Of a DNA stretch of 64,000 nt, positions 21,701-32,800 are shown piece by piece; the stretch's first letter is position 1, and every line of letters starts with the position of its first letter. Source of the stretch: Embiotoca jacksoni (taxonomy: Eukaryota > Chordata > Actinopteri > Embiotocidae). The stretch is from contig JAKOON010000052.1 in NCBI GenBank assembly GCA_022577435.1, positions 614,501 to 678,500 on the forward strand, written 5' to 3'. Below the pieces are notes generated by a model that did no database searches, had not been told where the DNA came from, and saw only the letters and a list, made by a program, of their open reading frames with translations. A program made the translations under genes and the position numbers.

Positions 21701-24700
21701 AAAACACTTTTGGTGATGGGAACAAATTCAAGGTCCATTTACTGAAAGGAGACCGATCAAGTAGACTTCATAGCTGTAAATTTTTTTTTTTTTTTTTTTT
21801 ATTTACTCTACTGAATGAGGGGAAAAATAACTGCAAACACTCTACAGCAATACGTATTTAGATATGTAACCTTTTCTGCCAATGGTTTTATCACAATCTT
21901 AGGAGAGACAATGCTTTTGACTTAGTCCTCAGTGGTTTGACTACAACATCCGCGGACTTAAAGCTCTAAACGAGGCGTCTTTCATCTGAAGTTAAAAGTC
22001 CTTGTTAACATGTCCGAGCGGTCATGGAGGCAAATGAGCAGAACAGGAGTCCAGAAAAGGGTTCAGATGAAGCTTCATTTATTTTTGCATTAAACCACCA
22101 CACCCAAGGTTCACCATCACCTACCAGCCCCCACCAGTCTCCTACACAAACTAACTGAGCTCCTTATATACACCTTCTCACTCTAATTAGTCCAGACATA
22201 CCATCTACAGGTAAGTATATATATCATCAATATATGTACAATAAATATTTACACGATTTCACCAACCCATAGATATCGATCATAATCTAAAATGATTACA
22301 GTCCCTATAAATAGAGTAAATTATCAATACCTAATTTATCTAAATAAACAGAGCAACACATATCTCTACTTCCCCCCTACCCACTTCCTGTGGTTGGTTC
22401 TTCCTGGAACTATAAATGTGTGCTCGAGCCCCGGGGGAACTGTTTTGCCTGAACACCTCGGGAAGAGGAAACGGGCAGAGGTGAGTTGTTGCAATATTTA
22501 AACTAACTTTTATCTTTAGCTTGGCAATATATATAATTAGACATTATTACAATCAGTCTGTTCAATCAGTCTCTTACTGCACTTTTCTATTTGTTTGTTC
22601 CCAGGGAGAACAAAAGGAACCACTCAGCGTCCCGGCCGTGGACATGGCTCCCAGCATCCACCGTCCAACAATAAATATATTTAATAAAATGGTGTGGTCT
22701 CTCTTTGGGACATTTATCACACCACATCACAAATACTGTCCGCAGCAGAGGTACCGGCGGTGCGTCGTTACAGTCCTGAACACATTCACGCTGCTGCATT
22801 TGTTTGTACTCGCAAAAACTAACAGAAGCGGTTGTTCCCCCGCATGCACGTGTGTAACTTACCTGTTTTTAATCTGCCAAACAAGGTTTAACTCCAAACT
22901 TCACACATGGACTTGGAAAGAAACGTGCAGTGAAAGAGTTGCCTTTAAACTTTTGGTTTTCCTTTTTTTTCTTCAGGCTCTGGGTAACGGGCTCAAGAGA
23001 TGTGTGGACCTCTGTGTGCAGCAACACTTGAGTTCAGTGGCCTTCCCTGTAATCGGACCAGGACTCGTCTTGAAATACCCGCTGAGGGAAGCTATTCAAG
23101 TGTTGACAGAGACTATTGTCCAGTTCGGATTGTCTGCATCCCCTGGATCTCTCTCCACCATCCACGTCGTCATTAAACCCGGCTACCCGGACTCCGAGGA
23201 GGTGACTGTCGCTACTCGCTGTAACTGGTCTGTATGATGCGTACGTGTATTATACGTGTACGTATATGTAAGGGAGGCACGGTGGTGCAGTGGTTAGCAC
23301 TGTCACCTCACAGCAAAAAAGGTTCCGGGTTCGAATCCGGTCCTGGGCCTTTCTGTGCGGAGTTTGCATGTTCTCCCTGTGCTTGCATGGGTTCTCTCCG
23401 GGTTCTCCGGCTTCCTCCCATCATCCAAAAAAAAAAACATGCACCTCAGGTCAGGTTACCTGGCGCCGCGCTAGTGGCAGCCTGCGGCAGCATCTCCCGC
23501 CTGAGAGCCCCCCTGCTGTAGTGAAGAAATTTCCCCTCGGGGATTAATAAAGTGTATAAAATCAAAAAAAAAAATCAAAATCGAATTTCTCGTGTAATGA
23601 TGGCATTTCTATTTGCAGTGCTACCACGATGTCTACAATTACCTCAGCTCACACATGAACCACGGAGGCCAAGGTAAACTACAGAACTGGTGGACTCACT
23701 ATTTTCATCAGCATGCTCACTTGTGTGGTTTTCTTTCTCTCAGTGATCTTCAGATCCCTCACCAGTGACCTCGATGACATCACTGTGATAGTGGGAGGCG
23801 GGGTCAAACTACAGCTGGTGTTTGGTGACATCACTAATGAGACGACAGATGCTGTGGTGAACACGACTGACTTCAAAAACTTTGAACACGGTAGGTGAGA
23901 GCGCCACCAGCAGGTCAGTTACTGAGTCCAAATCTCAACATCTGCTTCATGAATTGGCAAAAAAGTAAATAAAGAAAATGAAACCCTAAATACGTTCCTT
24001 CAGTTGTATTTTGGGGGTTCAGTGGTAATGAGAAAATGTTAATGTGCCTTGACACCTGCATCCTCACAGAGCTGCTAACATGGCTGCAGTATCACGTAAA
24101 GCCCAACAAATGTCATTATTATCAGCCTGAACTTTGAGCAGAGCGCTAACTCGTGAAGCGTGCTGACATTTATTCTTTATTTCACAGACGGTGTGTGTAA
24201 AGACATCTTGACCATCGCTGGACCAGAGGTGGTGGCTGAACTGAAAGCAGGTGATGAAGAGCACCAGCTGTACACGACCCAGCGACACACGCTAAGCATC
24301 TTCTTACCTGCGTACTTACACACTCGCGCTTCCCGTGTTGTTTCGTCTGTAGCACAAGTGGTCCGAAGAGGCGTTTTCGGATCCCAGGCGGGACGGTTCC
24401 CCTGTAAAAGAATCTTGCATGTGTGCGGCGAAAAGGATGCAGGTGTCATTGAGCAACTCATGTGTGGCATCGTTGGCTATTGTGAATCGTTCAGATTCAA
24501 GTCTGTGGCAATTCCTGCCATCTGTGCTGGTACGTCTCCGTTTGTACATCATGAAAACACACCTACCTCCGTGTGAGTTTGGTGGTTCAACGCTTTTGAT
24601 CTGATGGTGAACTAACGACGTGTGCAGGCACCGGTGGGTTGGATCCGGGCGTCGTGGCGGGCGCCATCCTACGAGGGATCAAAGCTGCCACGTCCACTCG

Positions 24701-27700
24701 TCTCTACAGCCTCGAGGACATCCGCATTGTCCTGATTAAGATCGACGTCTTCTTGGCGTTCAAAGAGGAAGCAATGCAGATGTTTTCCACCACTGTAGTC
24801 AACACAAGTGACAGTAATTCTCACAAATTGCCTTGTAACTTGAAATCTGTCTTTTTAAATCAGGATTCTGATTTTTTTTATTTTTTTTATCTCATTTTAT
24901 TGTGAATTTTACTGATAGTTTGACTTAACTTTTCAGCGTCCCTGCCTCAGCTGCCACCAGTGCAGCCTCCACCGTCTGCGAGCGCAGACATGAGCAGCCT
25001 CCAGACCAGCGCCGCGGCCCGGCAGTCCGCCTTCCTGTTCCTGGGTCTTCGCAAACAGGATGTCGACGATGCCAAGGAGAAGTTTGAAAACCTGTGTCAG
25101 ACACAGTGCCTCACTCAAACCTTCAAAAAGGAGGAGCTGGAGGCACTCACCCAGGACGAGATGGAGGACTTGAAGCGGCTGGTGGACGCCGAGGGCCTCT
25201 ACGTAAAGGAGGAGCCGGTCGGCAGCTTTAAGGTGAGCGGCCTGAAGGACGGAGTCAACGAGGCGGCGCGGATGATAAACGTGAGTCAGCAGGACAACCT
25301 CAGGAGAGCGATGAGAGTCCGGGAGGAGGAGGACCTGTACACCCGCGTGGTCTGGTGCATCATGGGACGAAGCGGCACCTGGGAGAGACTTCCCAAAACA
25401 GCCAATCACGACCTGGAACATAAAGTAGCGAGAGTGATGGTGGACTCGCAGGGAGACTCGTGGGTCGTTGATCTGCAGACGATGCAGGCCGTGGAAACGA
25501 TAACCGGACTTGCGATGAAGCTGAAGCGACTTGAGAATCTGCCAGGTGAGAAGATGCCTCTCAGAAGGGCTTTACCGATACACGAGAGCAAAATAAATCA
25601 CACTGAAATGTTATGATTATGTGGTTAGAGAATGGTGGTAAAAGAAAGGAATTTCACAGCTCAAAAACTCACCTTTGTGGTCCACGTGGTCGCCGCTTCT
25701 GGAGCTTTTGATCACATGACCTTCACCAGCAAATCCCCATTTGTCATGGAGATGAAGACGCTCCATGTTTTTGACCTTGTTGGTTTTTGAATTGAGTTTT
25801 AAGGTGAAAAAAAATCATCGCAGAAATTGAGAAAATAACTTTAAATATAGAGAATTTATACAAAGGTTTAGTTTTACATATCTGCCGCCCATAATAATTG
25901 ATAATGGTACATGTGGTATCGATTGGACTTCATTTACCAAACAAGGAGTTTTGTTTTGATTTCCTTCACACTGACACTCTATACAAGATTTGCAGTAGAT
26001 CATAAAATAATCCCCCTCGGGGATTAATAAAGTAACTACCTAACCTAACCTAAATAAAGCTGCAATGAAGGCTTCTACTGCATCTTCACTGTATTTGAGA
26101 CCTCGTTGCCTCACATGACCTGATGACAGAAAACAAACGTCTAACGCCTCTGATTTGTCGTCAGACTTCGCTCTTCCTCTGTACTGGGACAGCATGGCCG
26201 CCAATGAGATGATAAAGGTTGTTGCACTGCAGCCTTCCTCTGCAGAGTACCGGACAGTGAAGGAGCTCTTCAAAAGAACGTCCACCAAGTCGGTGGTGAA
26301 GGTGGGAGACCCGTTTGATTGTTGGTAGATACACTGCTGAAAACAAATCTGAAAACGTGCTGTATATTGACTCAATACTTAAGTTAAAGAAAGGAGGCGA
26401 AATGTGTCGGGTCTATTCTACTGTTTTAAGTTTTTTCCAACGTTTCAACCTAACAGCTACACCTATAATGTCATACCACTAACCACCACTAACTCCGATG
26501 TCCATTGAATTAATGTCCACAAATATGCTCAGAAATTACATCGTAGAAAAAAAAAAAAAAAAAAGGGTCTCTTTACAACTCCAGAGGCTGAGATCCAACA
26601 TGTTTTTTTCAGGTTTCCAAGTATTAAAGTCATTCATTGGCTGCTGTGCAAACAGCCGTTATGCTTCCTGTATGGACGTGCCAAATTTGCTGAGGATATT
26701 AAAACCCCTTCGCTGTTTTTCTGTCAGATCGAGCGTTTGCAGAACGTCCACCTGCGTCGCGTCTACGAAGCCCAGAAGAAGCACATTTCTGACAAGAACA
26801 CGCAGCAGGGCGGAGCCGGAGAAAAGTTCCTTTACCACGGGACCACTCAGGACAACTGTGACGCCATCATGAAAACGGGCTTCAACAGGCGCTTTGCTGG
26901 ACAGAACGGTAAACGATCTTTGGATGCAGCCGACAAAAACTGAAACAAACTCCGGTAATCTGTCGGTTTGTTGGAAACACAGAAGAAAGTCTGGTTTCCT
27001 TCTGCACCCACTCAAAGGAGTTAGGAGGAGGTGGTTAGTGTCAGGAGATGAGGTCGTAGCTAATACTCTTCAGATTTGAAATATAATAAATTCTACCTCC
27101 TTCAGGGCAACAAAAGACTTTCAAGAAGGGGAATTAAAGATTACAGAAAAATGTTTTTAGAAAATTGAATTCAGACTTTCTCTCATTTCTGAGGAAAGCA
27201 GAGTTGCAATAATCTATTTCTAAATTCCTGACTCATGTTCCTGATGCAAAACTTCCTTTGTAAAAGCTCCCCCAAATTTTTCTCTGCTGTATTTCTCTTT
27301 CCTTTTTATTTTTCCTTTCAGTTGGTCCTTTGTTAAAAGTACTAAAATAATACTAATGTCCACATTTTACTGATGTCTTGAAGTGTTGGAAAAGTTCCAC
27401 ATACAAGCTGTCAGTACCAATAAAATACCAGCTTGTGTCACACGTCCAAACAGTCCAGAGTTGAGTTTTTTTTTTAGTTTATTATACCAATGAGTCTTTC
27501 CCTAACCATAAACTAGTAGTTTTAGTTACCTAAAACTCACCAAACCTTTGACTCTTCAGTTTTTTTTTTATGATCCTTTCGAGTTCATATTGTTAAACCC
27601 GCTTTTTCTTACAGCAACTCTCTACGGTCACGGTACCTACTTCGCCGTGAAAGCCGCCTACTCGGCCAACCCCACCTACTCCAAGCCGGCGGCCGACGGC

Positions 27701-27901
27701 TCCCAGCTGATGTTCGTGGCCCGAGTCCTAACGGGCGTCTACACGAAGGGCAGCGGCGACATGAAGGTGCCCCCACCTCGAGACCCGCAGCAGCCTCACG
27801 ACCTCTACGACAGCGCCGTGGACGCCACCGACAACCCCACCATGTACGTGGTGTTCCACGACAACCAAGCCTGCCCGGACTACCTCATCACCTTCCAGTG
27901 A
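18712..27901 (+). CDS. parp14: PARP14-like mono-ADP-ribosyltransferase, copy A (14 exons, 1,368 aa)
   Basis: Exons: 18712-18883, 18978-19099, 19833-21341, 21436-21672, 22977-23201, 23619-23673, 23744-23890, 24188-24250, 24353-24529, 24628-24813, 24937-25545, 26165-26301, 26728-26908, 27615-27901; all phases join. Domains in order: an N-terminal RRM-like segment (YRHSLFFEA), KH-like repeats in the large third exon, a first macrodomain (VNVLVAPMVNKQLTSTNIG; LQVDAPPSLGCSK), a second macrodomain (KLQLVFGDITNETTDAVVN; AIPAICAG), a WWE domain (VVWCIMGRSGTWERLP), and the ART catalytic domain. The catalytic domain has H1250 in LYHGTT, Y1282 in GTYFAV, and Leu at the third triad position (DYLITF). That H-Y-L triad predicts mono- rather than poly-ADP-ribosylation. 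Human PARP14 has three macrodomains and about 1,800 residues, so this copy is shorter. The role is inferred to be interferon-linked antiviral ADP-ribose signalling in the cytosol or nucleus. Confidence 0.9.
22003..22772 (+). mobile_element. Solo LTR (770 bp) in intron 4 of PARP14-like A
   Basis: Starts TGTTAACATG, ends GTCGTTACA, and is flanked by identical GTCCT at 21998-22002 and 22773-22777. It contains CTATAAATG near 22409 and AATAAA near 22669, the U3-R-U5 order. A GT-AG pair inside it (donor near 22481, acceptor near 22605) could be used by LTR-started transcripts. The same LTR is in unit B, so insertion came before the duplication. Confidence 0.85.
23274..23575 (+). mobile_element. tRNA-derived SINE in intron 5 of copy A only
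   Basis: The head has a pol III A-box-like GGTGGTGCAGTGG and B-box GGTTCGAATCC (about 23328-23338). A conserved central body ('cggagtttgcatgttctccc') follows, then the tail CCCCTCGGGGATTAATAAAG near 23533. Unit B lacks the whole stretch: about 333 bp (23254-23586) is absent there. Clear target duplications were not found. Confidence 0.88.
26005..26055 (+). repeat. Retroposon tail remnant in intron 11 of copy A
   Basis: CCCCTCGGGGATTAATAAAG followed by a CCTAA repeat, shared with 36803-36853 in unit B. Confidence 0.7.
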
Positions 27902-28313
27902 CGGCGAGGGGGAGGGGGGGAGGAGGAAGAGGGAGTCAAGTTTTTATGGGTGTTGAAAATCTGAAGTCTAATGAATGAATGAATGAAGAGGTTTGTTCTC
28001 AGGTGTTTGCGTTAATGTATTCTATGTTTACAATTACATGAATGGTGAAATTTGTGGGTATTAAATTAAACAATTTTTTTTCCAGTGAGTCATTTAGATT
28101 TAAAGTTTAAGTGAATTATATCCGTTTTAATCCAAAACTAGGACGAGAAAGTCTGATGCACTTTGCACACACACACACACACTACAAGATGCGTTTCTCA
28201 CTTTTCAGAAATCAACGTATTTCCTTCAGGTATGAATCGAGTCTGATTTTGATTTGTTTTTTGAGAGTTTGTTTCGGTGTTAATCCGAAGTTGAAGACGT
28301 TGCTTCTAATAAA
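27902..28313 (+). other. parp14: PARP14-like A 3' UTR
   Basis: Purine-rich sequence after the stop at 27899-27901, then candidate signals ATTAAA near 28062 and AATAAA at 28308-28313. A CA microsatellite lies near 28167. The same layout occurs in unit B. Confidence 0.45.
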
Positions 28314-28932
28314 TGGGAAAATGGCATCTTTTCTGACTGGCATGCATGCACGCTCAAGGAACATGTCACAGCACGATGCGTTTATTGATCCTTTATTTGG
28401 CTGATATTTGCATTAATTATTGCACAGAAGAGAAGAGTTGGAAGATACATTTGACTGCTTTAGAAACACTGACATTTTAATTGTGTTGTGGAAAAAAAAG
28501 CTAAAGCTGGATTTATCAATATTTTGTATAATATGAACACAAGATAAAATAGGTCACTCGTGTCCACTGAGAATTATCACCCGACTCTGCTGAGAATTTT
28601 TGTGTCTTTTGGCTTGTTTTGATTTGATGGGATATTTACTATTTGGTTCAATTTCTGGCCACCATTGATCCTGTATGTGGCAACTGCAGAGACACTCAGG
28701 AAACTTAGCTCTGATAAATCCACCTTATGTTAAACGGCAAGCAGATAAAGTTAGAAATGAACTGGTGAACAGACCCATCCTTTAAAGAGACATATCGTTT
28801 ATCATGAATTGGTGATTAATGTAAACCAAGTTAAAAGAAAAGTGAATATTTGACACCAGAAGTCCAGCAAACAGCTCCAGTGCTGTGACACTGATGTTCA
28901 GTTTGTCAGCTGTATTAGATGTTTGCACTGAT

Positions 28933-29022
28933 CTTTGGGCCAGCATCGTAGCCAGAAGAACGGATCGGAAGCAGAGAACGGGAGGAAACCCCCGTTATTC
29001 GACTTCCATCGACCGGACCTCT
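28933..29022. repeat. 90-bp filler at the duplication junction
   Basis: The filler lies exactly between the end of unit A and the start of unit B and belongs to neither. It matches 15568-15657 at 86 of 90 positions. The shared bases GAT (left) and GAG (right) at its edges are microhomologies between the source-like segment and the unit ends. Confidence 0.88.
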
Positions 29023-29721
29023 GAGTGAACTTCTCAATCAAGTTAGGACAGTGGAGGCATCAAATATTACAAATATTTAAGAAAATATTAATTAATTAAT
29101 TAATTAATTAATTGTTTAGAAAATGAGCTCCGAGGACGACTTCAGGATGAATAATGCTGTGATCACATGAAAACAAACAATAAATACCACATAAGTCAAA
29201 AACTAAAACTTAAAGGAAGCAAATTTTACTGGACTATGAAGGGATCTCTGTATTTTAGTTTCAGTAGGACATCTAGTGGATTGTTAGTAGTACTGCAGGA
29301 TGTCAAGTTACACAACACAATTGCCTGTGTGGTGGTGTATCTTTATATTTTTTATTCATTTTTCCATCGTTTGAAATCACATGTGAAATGGATCAAAATG
29401 TCCTAATTTCTTCTCATTATTTTGTACTGGTGAAATAACTGTCCGTGAACTTTTTTCGGCATGATATTAAGATATCGTCATCGATGTCTTCATTATTATG
29501 TTAAAACCAAAGTACTTTTCATGGAACCGGCACAGCAGACCAAACAGGTTCAAACAATAACCAACCAAAATGTTGTTACAGCAAGTGCCAACACATTACA
29601 TGTTGAGCCATGATTGGTAGATTGCATACAAGCCCTTCAACCTAAACATGCACCATTTATGTAGTTGGGTGTGTTATTGTAAATATTTTGTCACAAAGAA
29701 GGGGTTTGCTATTTATAGCAA

Positions 29722-29787
29722 GTGAAAGTAAAACAGAAACTAATCATTAAAGTTCAGAACGGCAGTCAGGACACGGGCGTATAAAAA
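29722..29787 (+). promoter_or_regulatory. ISRE-like element and TATA box of PARP14-like B
   Basis: The ISRE-like motif at 29722-29741 and TATAAAAA at 29780-29787 are unchanged from copy A. The TATA-to-ATG distance (ATG at 29817) is also the same, so both copies probably keep the same interferon response. Confidence 0.55.
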
Positions 29788-29816
29788 GTTCTCGTAGTTT
29801 TAGATTTGAAGGTGAA

Positions 29817-32800
29817 ATGGAAGAATACCAACATTCATTGTTTTTTGAAGCCAAAGATCTGACAAGCAAAGACATGGAAACTATCAGGAGACACTTTCAA
29901 AAAAGAAGAGAGTCTGGAGGAGGTGAATGTGGACAGATAGAAAAGGTTGGAAGCAACATCTATAAAATCTGTTTCAAAGAAAAAGAAGGTAGGCAATGAC
30001 ACTGGGTTAAAGTGAGTTATTTGTAAAATATAGTTTTAAAATATCATCCGTTTTATAACTTTGGAATTTTCTGTTTTTACAGATCAGGAAAGGGTTTTAT
30101 CGAAGAAGTTTCACACCGTCAAGCTTCCTGGAGGAGAGCAGCGCTTGACAGTCAGCCAAACCAGTTCACCACAGATCCCCGAGCAGGTAATCAGTCAACC
30201 ACTGGTGAGCGTCACTGCCAAGAAACTAGTCCCACCCCTGGCAAAAATATCTGGCCAAAAAGGTTTTTGGGGAATTCATAGTTAAATGTCACTTTCAAAT
30301 AATCATCACAAAGCAAATTGACCAAGAATGTGTAATCTGCAAAACAAAGAGCCAATCTACTTTTAAAACGGGACCAATCAGCACATCTGGAAAGCATCTG
30401 GTGGTGTGCCTCATTGAAATCCAGAAAAAACAACTATTATATATATATATATATGACCTTTAATTAACCAGGTAAAATCAATTGAGAACCAATTCTCATT
30501 TACAATGATGACCTGTCAGACTACGGAAAAACGCATAAAAAAAAAAGTTGCCAGCATCTGATAAACGATAGTTCACGATTCTGAAATCTTTTACAATATC
30601 CAGATTATTATTTGTTTTTGTTTTGTAGTCTTTGCTTTTAGTTTGGATTTTGAGTTTCCCGTTTCACTTCCTGCCCTTAGTTTTATCGTCTTCCCTGCTT
30701 TTCCCTGATTTGTGTTCACCTGTCCCTCGCTGTCCTTCCCTCGCTGGTGTATTTAGTCTGTCCGTGCACCTTTCCTCTTTCTCAGTTAATATTTTGAGTT
30801 TGCCTTTGTGTTCCTGTGCTTTTTGTTCCAAGTTAGCTTTGCAGCCAATTACCAAGAGGAATGCAAGTCTTATTATTTATATATAGTATTCTTTTTCATC
30901 TTACAATAACATGTTTTTGTTGATGCTCTTCTTCTTTAGACATTTGCGAAAGCCAACAACAAAAGTCTTGAGAAGATTTTCAAAGTAGATATTTTCCTGC
31001 TGTATTACCTGAGAGACGACACCAAAGCATACAGAGTCTTCCAAAAGCAGCTGTCTTTAATCGGCTGCACGGTGGAGTTTGATTTTGTGGAGGAGTGGGC
31101 AGTGGTGAGGGGGGATATTGAGAAGGGGCCCGGAGGAGCTGCTGGCGGTGCAGCGGAGACATGGGAGATACAAGTGGACCGGGTCTTCATCAGTCTCACC
31201 GAGAACTACATCTGCCATCACGTGCTTGAGCCCAAACAAGTGAAAGCGTTACTGCAGGACGCCTCCTTTGCCACCGACGATATAAGAGTCTACACGGAGA
31301 GCAGTTATCCTGTGGTTGTAGGAGAGGCTGAGGCAGTGAGGAAGAAGATTACAAATCTGGAAAAGAGCCAGCAAACCCTGCAGGAACTGCCAGTTGTGGA
31401 GAAGCAGTTGAAACTGGTGGAAGAAGAATTCAGTCAAGAAATGCGTACGCATTATCCAGACGTTAAAGTCCTCAGACAAAACGCCATGATCATCTTGGAC
31501 GGTCCTGACAAGGAGGTCCAGTCGGGAGCGGCGAAGCTTGATGAACTGATTAAGAAGATAAAAGAGAAGAAAGTTCAGCTCCCGACAGCTTTGATAACCT
31601 TCGTAACAGTCAGCAGTGCCGTCTCCAAGTACCAGACTCGCTTCAGGCAGAACCTCAGAAATCCTGTTTCCATAGAGGTGGGGTCAGACCTGGTACTGTC
31701 CAGTTTGTCTTCTGATGCCCTGGAGGAGGCAGAGGCAGCAGTGTTGAGAGACCTGGCAGTGGCCACGGTGAAGCTGCAGGGTGCTGCAGCTGTACCTCCA
31801 AATCTAGACAGAGTGAAAGAAATCCTCCTCAAAGCCAAGAACGAGGTAAACCGTGTGGAGCTCAGAGTGGACGTCAGCTTCCTCCCTGGACCCAGTGGAA
31901 GCAACATGACCGAAGTAGACCTGGTGGGCTACAGCGACAATGTGAACAAGCTCAAAGAGATTCTTCACGACTGCCAGCTGAATCAGGTTTTAACTCAAGA
32001 AGTGCTGAACCTGCCGCAAGCCGAACTGGTCGACTGCTTCGATACGCTCTTAAAGCTGTTCGGCATGAAGGAGAGCGAGGTGACCATAAAAGCCTCACAT
32101 TTTCCAAACCCTTGTGTGTTGGTGGCTGGTCCCCGTTGTCAGGTTCAGGAGACCCAGCAGTTCCTGATGTCCGCTCTAGGCAGCCTGACCTCGGACACTT
32201 TGGTGTTCGACGGACCAGGGGCTCAGCGCTACTTCCAGGCAGACGGTAAAGTGAGCAAAGAGCTGGTGGAGAGTTCCTGTCGGGTTCTTATCAGGGAACA
32301 GAAAGCCGTGCACTCCCCGAGTGTGAAAACCAAACCTCGAAGCGTCAGCAGCCCCGTCAGCATCATGGCCAGACCTTCCAGGAATAGAAGCCGCTTCAAC
32401 ACCGTTGGCAGCTCTGCCGTTAACAAAACAATCCTAAAGATCAAGATTGGCAGTTTAGAGGATGAGCAGGTTGGAGCATTTCTATTCCTCTTTCCAATAT
32501 CCCAAATGTAATCACAAAAAAAAAGTTAAGCAGCACTCTCATTTGTTGCCATGATTTCCACAGGTGAATGTGTTGGTGGCCCCCATGGTCAACAAGCAGC
32601 TGACTTCTACAAATATTGGTGCAAGTCTGTCCAAAAAAGCGGGGCACACCTTAAAGGCGAAATTTGTCACGGCGGCAGCGACCGGTACCTTCGTCCCCGG
32701 AGACATCCTGCAGGTCGATGCGCCTCCATCTCTGGGCTGCTCCAAGATCTTCTTCATCGAGTGCTTGCCTTGGGACGGAGTCCGAGGGAGGAGCATGCAG

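Larger units (their letters stand above)
18020..28932. repeat. Tandem segmental duplication, unit A
   Basis: Homology to unit B begins at 18020 (GAGTGAACTTCTC) and ends at 28932 (TTTGCACTGAT). Introns, exons and UTRs align throughout, with roughly 1% substitutions and scattered indels by eye. Unit A has a SINE insertion of about 333 bp and lacks about 100 bp of upstream sequence found in B. Confidence 0.95.

Noticed and set aside
22521..22976. Long open stretch running into PARP14 exon 5
   Set aside because: It is intron and solo LTR sequence. The exon begins at the AG acceptor at 22976, and the extra residues resemble nothing.
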